From a virus: a DNA stretch of 57,566 nt. Below are positions 8,762-17,673 of this stretch, one piece after another. Both the position numbers and the translations under genes were made by a program. A model generated the notes under the pieces. It saw only the letters and a list, made by a program, of their open reading frames with translations, was not told the origin of the DNA and ran no database searches. The stretch lies in IMG/VR virus record IMGVR_UViG_3300046514_000174, positions 1 through 57,566 of that record. One strand, given 5' to 3'. The first letter of the stretch is position 1. Every line of letters starts with the position of its first letter.

Positions 8762-9675
8762 TACTTGTACATCACATCCACTACGCAGTCACTAGCCAGC
8801 ACAGCAGTAGTGCCAGCATCAGTAATATCTTTCAGGATGCTAATACCAATACCTGAACTAAAAGCTACGCCAATATCACTATTCCAGTTATTACCACCTC
8901 CAGCAGGTACACCAACAGTACGTACCACACCACTACCAGCAGTAGGAGTACCACTAGTATTGTGTAACTTTACATACACAGGATAAGCAGCATTATTGTA
9001 AACTGTAATGCTGTACACTTGACCAGCACTAGCTTTAATGTTTGCAACGTTAGTGCTACCTGCACTTACCACATGATAATTACTTAGTCCACCTGAAGTC
9101 CACGGTATCAACTGTGACTTCATAAAACCATTAGTAATGTCAATGGCAGCAGCAAGTAGCCCTACAATACCACGTAGTTTACCACTAATAGTACCTGTGG
9201 TATTAGTAGTTACTGCTGCATCACCCGTAGCTCCATTAACAGTTAATGTACTATTTACGTCGCCCTGTACAGTACTAAGGTTAGTATTTACACTATTAAG
9301 TAAAAATGAAACTTGTCTTACTCTAGAACTTAAACTAGCTGTGGAAGAATAAGATACAGCAGCATCAGCACTAGCACCAATATCTGTTGACATCTGACGT
9401 AGTTTGGCACTAATAGTTCCAGTGCCACCCATCGTAGCAGCAGCGTCAGCAGCAAGCCCTAATACGTCAGCAAGTATCTTAACTATACCACGTATTTTAC
9501 TACTTAAAGTACCTGTAGTATCAGTACTAACCGCTGCATCAGCAGTAGTACCAATAGTAGCTCCAGCACCTTCAGCAGTAATAATACTGTGGCGTGGGTT
9601 GTGCTCACTAGCACCATCTACATAGGTACTGAGATTTACCGTTGCTCCAGTGGCATCTTTTACGGCTAACGTCAT
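8761..9675 (-). CDS. Repeat-containing fibre or decoration protein
   Basis: 304 residues. Four imperfect repeats of the pattern DAAVSTDTTGTLSSKIRGIV occupy roughly residues 40-195, at about 35-48 residue spacing. They look like short amphipathic helices of a trimeric rod. The C-terminal 110 residues are beta-rich (VYSITVYNNAAYPVYVKLHN), like a fibre tip or jelly-roll domain. The gene lies in the head module, so a head fibre is as likely as a tail fibre. Length and repeat number may vary between relatives. Confidence 0.72.
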   Translation of the reverse strand: MTLAVKDATGATVNLSTYVDGASEHNPRHSIITAEGAGATIGTTADAAVSTDTTGTLSSKIRGIVKILADVLGLAADAAATMGGTGTISAKLRQMSTDIGASADAAVSYSSTASLSSRVRQVSFLLNSVNTNLSTVQGDVNSTLTVNGATGDAAVTTNTTGTISGKLRGIVGLLAAAIDITNGFMKSQLIPWTSGGLSNYHVVSAGSTNVANIKASAGQVYSITVYNNAAYPVYVKLHNTSGTPTAGSGVVRTVGVPAGGGNNWNSDIGVAFSSGIGISILKDITDAGTTAVLASDCVVDVMYK

Positions 9676-9684
9676 TTATAACCC

Positions 9685-10110
9685 CTAAATAGCTGCAAGA
9701 TAACCACTATCGCAGTCGAAGCTGAAGTCCAGTGCAAATGGACATGTACCCACTGGCAGCGTAGTCCATACTAACCCACCTTCAGCCGTTGGATCTGGAG
9801 TAAGATACGTACCTGGAGCCCCTGCATGAATAACAACTAGATTGCCATGACCATCACTAGTTAATAGATCACCTTTATCGTGCATTAACTGGATAAGTTG
9901 ATCGTACCAAGGTAACCATGAAAGACCAGTAGGAGAAGGTGGTGTAGACCACAGGACAAAACCACTCTTATCTATTGACGAGAGAGGTACTAGTGTTCCA
10001 TCCCCCAAGGCAACATAAATATCACCCTTATGTACAAGGGTATCTATACGTACATACTGAGGATGGGCATTACCAGTATTATTCAGGTGGTCTTCAAGGG
10101 GATTAGCCAT
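9685..10110 (-). CDS. Fibre-like virion protein
   Basis: 141 residues. It starts with MANPLEDHLNNTGNAHPQYV; the H-x-N-x-x-x-AHPQY motif is common at the start of fibre and head-decoration domains in phages. It is the first gene after the major capsid gene, separated by a strong GC-rich hairpin. It may be a capsid decoration or spike protein. The family name cannot be given. Confidence 0.68.
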   Translation of the reverse strand: MANPLEDHLNNTGNAHPQYVRIDTLVHKGDIYVALGDGTLVPLSSIDKSGFVLWSTPPSPTGLSWLPWYDQLIQLMHDKGDLLTSDGHGNLVVIHAGAPGTYLTPDPTAEGGLVWTTLPVGTCPFALDFSFDCDSGYLAAI

Positions 10111-10120
10111 ACATCACCAC

Positions 10121-10164
10121 CAGGACCACGAGTAGAGAACCGAAGTCCCCTACTCGTGGTCCTG
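10121..10164 (-). promoter_or_regulatory. Strong hairpin after the major capsid gene
   Basis: A perfect 15-bp stem (10121-10135 with 10150-10164) and a 14-nt loop fill the gap between the major capsid stop and the next gene. On the transcribed strand it is followed by GTGG rather than a T-run, so it is not a classic terminator. It could stabilise the 3' end of the capsid message or reduce read-through. Confidence 0.8.
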
Positions 10165-10172
10165 TTTGTCTA

Positions 10173-11657
10173 TTACGGGTGGAACCAGTCACTATAGAGG
10201 GACGGACCCCAACGAGTAGACACACCCTGCGTACCAGTAGGTCCGTAAGGATCACCACTGAACGGAGTACGGACGTGCTGGAGTGGGCAGTACTGGATGT
10301 TCTGGATACGACCAGCTAACTGAGGTGTACGGAGTACAATACGAGGCTCGATCTTAGCCTCTACCTGGACGCACCAGTTAACAGGTGGCTTGTTGTGCCA
10401 CAGGTAAATACCACCGTCAGTCCAGAAGTAACTATTGTAGTTACCATCTGCAACTTCCTGCATAGCACCAGCCTGGAAGTCAAGGTACTCAAAGTACGTG
10501 ACAGCAATACCACCACGCACCGTGACAGGGATGAAGTACACATCACTAGCGAAGCAGCCAGTACCAACACGGTTCGTGTCAGTCGAGCTAAGTTCAGTGA
10601 TACCATCATCCAAGACTACCTCGACCCGCTCACCATCAATCATCAGGTAGTTACCCTGACGCATCTCATCACGGAACGCTACCTGATCGCTAGCATTAAT
10701 GACGAGCGAGTTAACACCATTGTTCACGAAGGTAGTACAGCCAGTGGTCTGATACGCACAAGGCCACACTGCCGTTATCTCGTAGAACAACTCTTCCCGC
10801 ATAGCAATGATCCATTTGACTGGATTCATGTTCTGACGGCTAGCGTTGTGCTTGAGATAACGGTACATGTACGCCATCGTGCGGACAATACCACCACCAG
10901 CATCCGCAGCTACGCTGTCCACCTTGTTATAGTTGAAGTTCTTAATATCACTATTCAGGGAAGGACAAGCAGTCTCAGTCAGTGCATCATACTTGTTCGT
11001 ACCAATCAGGATGTTAAGGCCAGGGAACTCCATGTAGCCCCTGCCACTGGTATTGTTTGCTGGGTTACCAGCCCATACCTGACGTGACAGCTTGTTCTGG
11101 AAGGCTACGCCTAGCTCCATCATGCGGGTCAGCATCTCTGACCGAAAGTCAAAGGCACTACCCACACTACTAGGGTTTATGATCCCATTACCACCAAAAG
11201 CACCAGGATTGAATAGAGGATCATTCACCAACCGAAGGTCGAGGAACTCACCCCTGTTGTACTGTTGTCGTGCAGCATTGATCTCAAACTCACGAGTCTG
11301 GTACTCGTATCTACCAAACTGTGCCGTCTGGAGACAGGTAACAATAGCGCCAGCCGTGGGTGGATCATCACACACATTGGTCTTATTGCTCCCACTGGGA
11401 TCACCGAAGCCAGTAATATACCCATACAGTGGGTTAGTCACCAGAGTACCACGAGCAGGCAACGAACCAGTAATACCCATTGGCTGAATACGAGTAGAGA
11501 AGAAGTCCCGCTCTACACCCTGGAAGCCAAAGATAGTACCAGTATTACCATGCAGGTAGTTACCCTGCGGAGTACCTGTAGGAAAGCCAGTCACACGCTG
11601 GCCTGCACCCAATCCTCGCTGATTAAGCTCAGCGACAAGCTGATCCAATACAGTCAT
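10173..11657 (-). CDS. Major capsid protein (HK97 fold candidate)
   Basis: 494 residues, directly after the protease/scaffold gene, with one-base overlap. Size, position, a long N-terminal helix region (MTVLDQLVAELNQRGLGAGQ) and Gly/Asn/Pro-rich loops fit a tailed-phage major capsid protein. The segment WIIAMREELFYEITAVWPC resembles the spine helix region of HK97-like subunits. It would assemble the procapsid with the upstream protease. The assignment rests on gene order more than on a decisive motif. Confidence 0.82.
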   Translation of the reverse strand: MTVLDQLVAELNQRGLGAGQRVTGFPTGTPQGNYLHGNTGTIFGFQGVERDFFSTRIQPMGITGSLPARGTLVTNPLYGYITGFGDPSGSNKTNVCDDPPTAGAIVTCLQTAQFGRYEYQTREFEINAARQQYNRGEFLDLRLVNDPLFNPGAFGGNGIINPSSVGSAFDFRSEMLTRMMELGVAFQNKLSRQVWAGNPANNTSGRGYMEFPGLNILIGTNKYDALTETACPSLNSDIKNFNYNKVDSVAADAGGGIVRTMAYMYRYLKHNASRQNMNPVKWIIAMREELFYEITAVWPCAYQTTGCTTFVNNGVNSLVINASDQVAFRDEMRQGNYLMIDGERVEVVLDDGITELSSTDTNRVGTGCFASDVYFIPVTVRGGIAVTYFEYLDFQAGAMQEVADGNYNSYFWTDGGIYLWHNKPPVNWCVQVEAKIEPRIVLRTPQLAGRIQNIQYCPLQHVRTPFSGDPYGPTGTQGVSTRWGPSLYSDWFHP

Positions 11658-13168
11658 TATCGAATCGACCCCTGCATCGTACTAAAGATGTTGTCCAGCC
11701 ACTCCGTACTAGGCTTAGCTTCCTCAGTAGAGACAACGTTACTCTCAGATTCACTCGCACGGGCACCAGCAGCCAACTGAGAAACACCAGAGGCCATATT
11801 GGCTGCCACTGCCTCATCAAGACTCTTACTAGCCGACTGTGCCAACTGCTTAGTCGAGACTAGCTCATTCGTAAGGGCACCCAAGGCAGTAATGATATTC
11901 TGCTGCTCACGCACCACATTACCAAGAGTAGTTTCTATAGTAGCCGCAGTCTCCTGCTCAGCCGCTACAGTCTCTTCCTCATCAGTAGACTTCCAAGCAA
12001 TGCCCAAGTCTTTCAGACTCTTAGACAGTGCCTCACTACCTTGTTCCCACGTAGCAATAGTATCATCACCAACACCAAGGTGATCCTTCAGGTATGCCTT
12101 CTTGTCCTTGTTAAAGGCCATTTCCAATCCTTCCGTTAAGTCGAATGCAGTAGGCTCATTAGCAGCCCACTTACGAGGCAGTACCGATAGCTCATAGGAC
12201 CAGTACTGATCTATGATTCCTGCTGCTGACTTATCAGCATACAGATAACCATGACTCATCCCATCATTAGCCTTAAAGCTACGAGCTATATCTTCAGAAC
12301 CAACATCCACGAGACCACTGGCAACGAGGACACCGTTATTAACATCCATCCAGTCAACTTGACCAAACCTTGTACCAGGGGTATGCCACACCCATAGCTC
12401 AGGGTAGATTTCTTTACGATCAGCCCAAGCTATAAATCCCTCATGGGATTTGGTACTAAATATATCTCCTTCCTTGTCCTGAAAGCAGTTCGTTGGCGTA
12501 CAGAAGAAACGCAGCCGACCATCGGGCATTTCTTTAAGGGACCACACCGCAGGCCGTTCTTCTACCCCAACCATTTCCTTGATCCGGCCTACTATATCAC
12601 CGACCAGTGACTTACCACCACTTCCAGCCATCTTCTTTGCTTTGGCAAGGGCACTGGACTTCGCGCTCTCTGATACACTACTCTTCGGTATCAGTCGAGT
12701 GGCAGCAGTAACGTGAGCACTGTCCACCGTACCAGAGGCATCCTTTACAGGGAAGTGACGTAGTGACCGTGGGGTAGTTTTCCCGTCACCATCCTTCGAG
12801 CCGCCTGGCTCTATATAAAGGAAGCTAGAGTCTGGAAGGTCATTCTTATAGGCAGTGGTCCAAGCATCCTTCTCACCACTGTCTAAAGAAGCCTCACCCG
12901 ACATCATGTCTTCCATATCATCTTCAGGCGTACCTTCAGCAGGCTCAGCTACCCACTGGTTACTCACTCCCGTAGGAGTAATCTCACCAGAAACTACAAG
13001 ACAAGCTCCTGGCTCGATGAACCAGCGACAGTTAGCACAACCCTTAGTACCACCATTCTTAATAGCACCTAGAGGGTCATACCCTGCCTCTTGCTGGGAC
13101 ATCTGGACACCCATAGCGTTCCATTGGTCCCAGTACTGCTTTAGTTCTGCCTTCAACTTTATAGGCAC
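11657..13168 (-). CDS. Capsid maturation protease with scaffold-like tail
   Basis: 503 residues in four parts. Residues 25-60 hold a cysteine cluster (CANCRWFIEPGACLVVSG). Residues 105-175 hold a domain with LPDSSFLYIEPGG and PRSLRHFPVKDA. Residues 205-350 look like a phage prohead protease/XkdF-like fold, with GMSHGYLYA as the likely catalytic Ser-His region. The last 130 residues are Ala/Glu/Ser-rich coiled coil, like a scaffold. It lies between gp10-like and capsid genes. The cysteine cluster at the front is unusual for a protease. Confidence 0.78.
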   Translation of the reverse strand: MPIKLKAELKQYWDQWNAMGVQMSQQEAGYDPLGAIKNGGTKGCANCRWFIEPGACLVVSGEITPTGVSNQWVAEPAEGTPEDDMEDMMSGEASLDSGEKDAWTTAYKNDLPDSSFLYIEPGGSKDGDGKTTPRSLRHFPVKDASGTVDSAHVTAATRLIPKSSVSESAKSSALAKAKKMAGSGGKSLVGDIVGRIKEMVGVEERPAVWSLKEMPDGRLRFFCTPTNCFQDKEGDIFSTKSHEGFIAWADRKEIYPELWVWHTPGTRFGQVDWMDVNNGVLVASGLVDVGSEDIARSFKANDGMSHGYLYADKSAAGIIDQYWSYELSVLPRKWAANEPTAFDLTEGLEMAFNKDKKAYLKDHLGVGDDTIATWEQGSEALSKSLKDLGIAWKSTDEEETVAAEQETAATIETTLGNVVREQQNIITALGALTNELVSTKQLAQSASKSLDEAVAANMASGVSQLAAGARASESESNVVSTEEAKPSTEWLDNIFSTMQGSIR

Positions 13169-13594
13169 TTACCGACCCCCTAAGTAACGTGCTATCTCGT
13201 TCTGAACATCCTTAGCAAGACCTTCTCTATCTAGTAATTCTTCCGCAGTTTTCCAGCCTATACTCTTTGCAGGTCCAGTCTGCTTACGACCCTGGACGAA
13301 CGTAGCATATCCGTGTACATCCTTCCGTCGATAGCGACCATAACCAACATCCTTTGCATCATTAATTATCACATAGCTTATATCTCCACCAGCAGTAGAC
13401 CTAAATGAACGCCATTCATCACGTAGACGACCAGTACGCACATAACCACTAGGTGCCGTCATAGATGGATATATCTTCAGTTTTTCAATAGTTCTCTGTG
13501 CATGTAGAGACAAGATAGCTTCCAGACGACTATTCAAGGTACCCACAGAATCAAAGCCTGCCGACTTCTTTTCAGCAATAATACGTACTTGCAT
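13169..13594 (-). CDS. HK97 gp10-like head-tail/tail completion protein
   Basis: 141 residues. The pattern SGYVRTGRLRDEWRS, a Gly-rich strand, HGYATFVQGR and a C-terminal helix (AEELLDREGLAKDVQNEIA) fit the HK97-gp10-like family, which joins head and tail. Its position between portal and protease is earlier than usual. It follows the portal stop by one base. Confidence 0.7.
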   Translation of the reverse strand: MQVRIIAEKKSAGFDSVGTLNSRLEAILSLHAQRTIEKLKIYPSMTAPSGYVRTGRLRDEWRSFRSTAGGDISYVIINDAKDVGYGRYRRKDVHGYATFVQGRKQTGPAKSIGWKTAEELLDREGLAKDVQNEIARYLGGR

Positions 13595-13595
13595 C

Positions 13596-14885
13596 TTACA
13601 TCGAACTCGCTAGAATAACATCAGGAGTAGCATTAGATTCACCTATCATATTCAAGTAGGCTTCTTCAAGGTCACCCTGATCAAGTGCTATCTGACGGGC
13701 CATTTCTGGAGTAATTTCACCACTGCTTATCTGCATAGCTCGTGTTTGTGCTCGTATCATCCGCACTTTAGCTATCTCAAGGTTCTCTGCTTGATCCTGC
13801 TCACCAAAGCTAAAGGTTACATTACGTGGCATGATACCGTGCATGTTGAAGCGTTGTTCTAGCAATCGCATAAACAGGGCTGGACCCTTGCCACGACTCT
13901 TTAGATGTAGTACTTCTGACTGTGCAGATGTACCTAAGTTACCACCAGGCAATGGTGCATAGTCCTGATAATCACCACCAAAGGCTAAGGCTATTTGGTT
14001 AATGTACCACTTTATAAAGATTTCCTCATCAAACCCATCTGGTAAACTAGCAAGGTCTATCTGAGCATGGGTAACATGCGCTGTAGGGTCCAAAGAAGCT
14101 ATAATTGCTGGTTGAATATACCTCACATTACCACGGTCATCATTCACTACTTGCTGTTGACGTAGGGCGTTTTCAATAGTGGGGGTCTGGACACCAGAAA
14201 CCAGATGTATTGATCTATGATAACGACCAGAGAGTTTCTCTTGCTTATAAATAGCAATGTCCCTTGCAATTTGGCAAGCAGTAAGCATCCGAGTAAGACA
14301 GCAATATTGCATATCATGGTAATCCTCTATTGGACAGGGCATTTCCTCAAGAGTAACTACCTCATAGTACCGCAGCCTATGGACTCTACCTAATATATCA
14401 CGATATAGCACTGGAGCATCTGAAACACCAGTACGTACACATCTTCCTGAGTCAAGGTGATTCAATGACATTACAGGTGCCAGAGGATCATTGGGACGTG
14501 CTCGCACAACCTCTATAAAAGCACCATTATCTTGTGTAAACAGGTCTACCAGTACCTTTTGGATGAATGGTATCCAACCTTTACCACGCTCAGCACTGTG
14601 TAGTACCTGACGCACGTAGTTAGCTGTCCTTGGGCCACCATTCAAGGTCCACCCAAAGGCAGCGTACCGCATGATAGTACTACCTAGTGAAGAAGCAAAG
14701 ATTGGTTCCTTTGGCCAAAACTTACGTAACAAAATGTCTCGGGTAGCCGGTGTTCTACCCCATACAGGTAGTTCATCAGCTACCCCAGCCATATTGATGA
14801 TAAATGAGTTAGGCACAAAGCCATTAGGACTAGGGGGTTCGGCAATGACCGATTTATTGACTAATGTAGCTAAATCTATTGCCAT
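13596..14885 (-). CDS. Portal protein
   Basis: 429 residues, immediately downstream of the terminase region. It has the features of a phage portal: an early FIQKVLVDLFTQDNGAFIEV segment, a long middle alpha/beta part, FDEEIFIKWYINQIALAFGG, and a Gln/Glu-rich C-terminal part. It would form the dodecameric ring at the capsid vertex. Order terminase-portal-protease-capsid supports the call. Confidence 0.85.
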   Translation of the reverse strand: MAIDLATLVNKSVIAEPPSPNGFVPNSFIINMAGVADELPVWGRTPATRDILLRKFWPKEPIFASSLGSTIMRYAAFGWTLNGGPRTANYVRQVLHSAERGKGWIPFIQKVLVDLFTQDNGAFIEVVRARPNDPLAPVMSLNHLDSGRCVRTGVSDAPVLYRDILGRVHRLRYYEVVTLEEMPCPIEDYHDMQYCCLTRMLTACQIARDIAIYKQEKLSGRYHRSIHLVSGVQTPTIENALRQQQVVNDDRGNVRYIQPAIIASLDPTAHVTHAQIDLASLPDGFDEEIFIKWYINQIALAFGGDYQDYAPLPGGNLGTSAQSEVLHLKSRGKGPALFMRLLEQRFNMHGIMPRNVTFSFGEQDQAENLEIAKVRMIRAQTRAMQISSGEITPEMARQIALDQGDLEEAYLNMIGESNATPDVILASSM

Positions 14886-14886
14886 A

Positions 14887-15111
14887 CTACCCTACTCCAC
14901 AGTAGCTATTGTATAGCTTGAATCGCTTTTGCACAAGGGTGGGGTAGGGGCGAAGCCCGACATAAGAGCAGGTCACTCCGCAGTGCCCGAAGTCTATTGA
15001 AGACAAGCCGACAGACTGAACCAGGGGCCTTTGGAAGGGGTTAGGCTGTCTCGCCCGTAGTTCTAGGTAATAACTATCCTGTGCATTAAACTGGATTGGT
15101 GTAATTTTCAT
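14887..15111 (-). CDS. Small hypothetical protein between terminase and portal
   Basis: 74 residues. Its ATG overlaps the terminase stop (ATGA) and its TAG ends one base before the portal start, so it fits exactly between the two genes. The composition is odd, with a Cys-containing C-terminal half and no recognisable fold. The DNA also holds a GGGC-TTCG-CCC tetraloop hairpin. It may be a real small protein or a structured spacer. Confidence 0.45.
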   Translation of the reverse strand: MKITPIQFNAQDSYYLELRARQPNPFQRPLVQSVGLSSIDFGHCGVTCSYVGLRPYPTLVQKRFKLYNSYCGVG

Positions 15112-16649
15112 AGGTTAAGCCTCTTACATTCCATACAAGCCATCGACGAGGCAACCACCGCATCAATAGGGCGGTCCTTGAGACGTTTCACTATGCGTAG
15201 CTTAGTGTCTTCTTGGGCTGCCATCTTGACACCAGCGTTAGCAAAGTGCTGTGACATCTCATCGTCTACAATGTGCTCTAGTTGCTTGTCCCTGACCATA
15301 GTGTAAAACAGGTAGTCACCCTTCTCACGGTCTATACCCTGTCCAAAGGGCCGTGCCCAACAGACTGCTTCACGAGTAAGGTCAGTACCTAGCTTGTGCA
15401 ACTGGAAGGGATCATAAGCCAACTCTACGACGTTGTACTCAGCACATAGGCGACGTATTTCTGCTTCTATGGTAAGGGTGTAGTCCATTGGGTGCTCACG
15501 GGTAGGGGTCCATATCTTGATGTACCGTTGAGCTAGCTCCTGGTGCCGTGCAGGGTTAGGGTGCCGTGACCAAGCAGTAAGGGCAGTACAGTCACCAGTA
15601 ACGGACGCATCAGCACCCAACACTAACGGTGTACGGTCTCCCACCTCTGGTAGCCTAAGGCTATTGTTCCCTAGTCGGTCCCACCACTCTACAGGGGCAA
15701 ACTGGTTAACCGATTCAGTCCACCAGTTAAGGTGTAGACGTTCATACTGTGCAAGGGTGAGGTTCTGGCGTTCACTTGCATAGTATGCCTCTGTCTGCCA
15801 GGGCATACGACGGGCTATCTCACCATCATCCCAATACGCAACAGCAGCAGCTTCTTCGTTGACATACAAAGGTGGCTGATCAGGGAAGGGCCAACCTCCA
15901 TAAGGCTCAAGGTCTTCATGAGTAAGGCGGCGTCCCTTTTTTACTACCTTATCATACAGCTCTAGCAGTATCTCACTCTCATCAGCATAGCCAGCATATG
16001 TCTCTACAAAGCGGAAGGAACGTCTCCTGGTGGGGACTGGGGTTAACTCAGCCCACAGACGTTGTGCTGCCGATGACTGATAACCCCATAACTCCGACCA
16101 AGCCGTAAGGGTAGGGTTGCTACCAGCTTCACCTTTATAGTCTACTGACACAGCCCGTACTACTGTACCATTAGTAAGGCAGGTTGCATCCCGCTGGATA
16201 ATCTTCCAGCGTCCAGGTAGGGCACTCTTGGAACGATCAAACTGTGGGTTCAACTCTATGGAGTCACACATAGCTTTGTAAATACGACCCTTAGCTTGCT
16301 CAAGGTCATTGGCTAGGCATAGTACCTCATTGCGTGGACCAAAGTTCTCTGCTACGTAACGGGCAACTGCACCAGCTATGCTAGTCTTCCCCGACTTTTT
16401 CGGGCAGCTATAAACCATGACCCGCCAGTTGATAGCAAAGGCAAACATAAAGCGTAGTATGGTCTTCTGGTGGGGCAACAGGATGATAGGCATAGGTTCA
16501 CCCAGTATTTCATCCTGTATGTAGTACTCATGCTCCATAAAGTCTACAATGTCAGGCACAACGGTCCCCCTCATGGAAGGTGCCATGAGGGCCGCTAGCC
16601 TCTGCATAGAGGGGTCTGACTTGTACGAGTCTACAGAACGAGCTACCAT
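15108..16649 (-). CDS. terL: Terminase large subunit
   Basis: 513 residues. The ATPase half has the Walker A motif CPKKSGKTS near residue 80 and LCLANDLEQAKGRIY shortly after. LTAWSELWGYQ lies at the Walker B/coupling region. The nuclease half starts at LVLGADASVTGDCTAL, whose first Asp is the expected metal ligand, and continues to VVELAYDPFQL. It drives DNA packaging and cuts the concatemer. Genes on both sides fit a packaging operon. Confidence 0.93.
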   Translation of the reverse strand: MVARSVDSYKSDPSMQRLAALMAPSMRGTVVPDIVDFMEHEYYIQDEILGEPMPIILLPHQKTILRFMFAFAINWRVMVYSCPKKSGKTSIAGAVARYVAENFGPRNEVLCLANDLEQAKGRIYKAMCDSIELNPQFDRSKSALPGRWKIIQRDATCLTNGTVVRAVSVDYKGEAGSNPTLTAWSELWGYQSSAAQRLWAELTPVPTRRRSFRFVETYAGYADESEILLELYDKVVKKGRRLTHEDLEPYGGWPFPDQPPLYVNEEAAAVAYWDDGEIARRMPWQTEAYYASERQNLTLAQYERLHLNWWTESVNQFAPVEWWDRLGNNSLRLPEVGDRTPLVLGADASVTGDCTALTAWSRHPNPARHQELAQRYIKIWTPTREHPMDYTLTIEAEIRRLCAEYNVVELAYDPFQLHKLGTDLTREAVCWARPFGQGIDREKGDYLFYTMVRDKQLEHIVDDEMSQHFANAGVKMAAQEDTKLRIVKRLKDRPIDAVVASSMACMECKRLNL

Positions 16650-16650
16650 G

Positions 16651-16878
16651 CTACTTTACGGGCTCCACAGTGACGGTGTACATCTTACCTTGGGTAAACT
16701 TGGCCCATAGTTTGGGGTTGGTTAGCATCAGGTTCACGGTACCCTGGCTAGTATCAGGGTCTTCAGGGGACAACTCCACCAGTACTGATGCTAACTCCTT
16801 TTCATGGGGCTTAGCATCTTGTGCGGTGCTAGGCTGGTAAAAGTGCTGCACCAGGGTACACCGTACCGTTACGTCCAT
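16651..16878 (-). CDS. Small hypothetical protein in the packaging operon
   Basis: About 75 residues from the ATG at 16878; an ATG at 16896 would add six residues but covers the upstream gene. The sequence is acidic and beta-like (VNLMLTNPKLWAKFTQGKMY). It sits between the small and large terminase genes. No family recognised. Confidence 0.65.
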   Translation of the reverse strand: MDVTVRCTLVQHFYQPSTAQDAKPHEKELASVLVELSPEDPDTSQGTVNLMLTNPKLWAKFTQGKMYTVTVEPVK

Positions 16879-16879
16879 A

Positions 16880-17404
16880 CTAGTCACTCTCCTCATCTAT
16901 TACTACACTGGACACATCGGTTGGTTCCATCATTAGTTGCTTCAACGCTTCGCGTCCTGCTGGTGGTAGCAATGACATAACCATCTGGTTGATGTTTATG
17001 TTTTCGGTGGACTCATGAGCATCTGTAGCTACCATTATTTTGTCCAGTAGGCTCGTGTAAGTTCGGCTAATGTCATAGGGGTCCATCTCGCTCAGGTGTG
17101 CCTCTAGCTCGTGGTGTACCTTTGACAGGGTAGTCATCATCCCTATGGTAGCCATAGTACGTAGTTGCTGACGTAGCATACTGGCTGAGCTGGTATCTTG
17201 TGCTATGGTAGCTATGATGTACTCAGGGGGCACCGATAGGCGCTCACTGGCCAGGTACAGGTTACCGTTAGCTAGTACCGTGGCACTTATACACTGCTGG
17301 CTGTCTGGACCTTCACCAACAAGGGGCATAGTGTAGGGTGACGCTTTTGGTTTTTGTACATGCTCAAACAATGCCTGTATCTCAGCAGCAACGTTATCTT
17401 GCAT
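16880..17404 (-). CDS. Terminase small subunit candidate
   Basis: About 174 residues from ATG 17404, preceded by GGAAG at six bases. The segment LYLASERLSVPPEYIIATIA looks like a helix-turn-helix, as in small terminases that bind pac or cos DNA. Helices and an acidic C-terminus (DVSSVVIDEESD) follow. Location just upstream of the large terminase supports the role. The helix-turn-helix match is by eye only. Confidence 0.6.
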   Translation of the reverse strand: MQDNVAAEIQALFEHVQKPKASPYTMPLVGEGPDSQQCISATVLANGNLYLASERLSVPPEYIIATIAQDTSSASMLRQQLRTMATIGMMTTLSKVHHELEAHLSEMDPYDISRTYTSLLDKIMVATDAHESTENININQMVMSLLPPAGREALKQLMMEPTDVSSVVIDEESD

Positions 17405-17630
17405 AAGGCACTTCCAGCGGCACATTTTCCACAGGGTACTCTAGGCCAGCAGCCAGGGCTAGGGCAGCAATGGTCATGACTGGCAGGGGGTTACGCACGG
17501 GGGACGCTAGGGCTAGCACGGCGTAACACGGGGGGCAGTACCACCCAACCTCACCCTTGACCCGTGGTTGGGGACTGGGCAGGGGGGTTGCACAGGCGTG
17601 GCAGGTTATGGTCCTGTGTGTGGTATGCAT
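17394..17630 (-). CDS. Zinc-ribbon protein, first gene of the late operon
   Basis: About 78 residues. CHAC and CPPC pairs separated by about 20 residues form a probable zinc ribbon. Two starts are possible. ATG 17645 lies inside the predicted -10 element, while ATG 17630 falls at the predicted transcription start and would be leaderless. No Shine-Dalgarno site precedes either. A DNA- or RNA-binding role is possible; the function is unknown. Confidence 0.6.
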   Translation of the reverse strand: MHTTHRTITCHACATPLPSPQPRVKGEVGWYCPPCYAVLALASPVRNPLPVMTIAALALAAGLEYPVENVPLEVPYAR

Positions 17631-17635
17631 GGCCC

Positions 17636-17673
17636 AGTATACCATATAAAGGAAGGATTACAAAGTGAGTCAA
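17636..17673 (-). promoter_or_regulatory. Predicted late promoter with extended -10
   Basis: On the minus strand TGGTATACT (17644-17636) is an extended -10 motif. A second possible arrangement is TTGACT (17673-17668), 17 bases, TTTATA (17650-17645). Either would start transcription near 17630-17638, just at the first late gene. The TTGACT overlaps the first of three direct repeats, so a bound protein could block the promoter. Confidence 0.55.

Noticed and set aside
10395-11087. 230-codon open frame antisense to the major capsid gene
   Set aside because: Shadow of a strongly supported structural gene; no start signal and no domain.
15070-15111. Minus-strand AGTTTAATGCACAG, identical to part of RNA element copy 3
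   Set aside because: No P1, P3 or P4 pairing around it and it lies at the start of a possible coding region; treated as chance or a remote relic.
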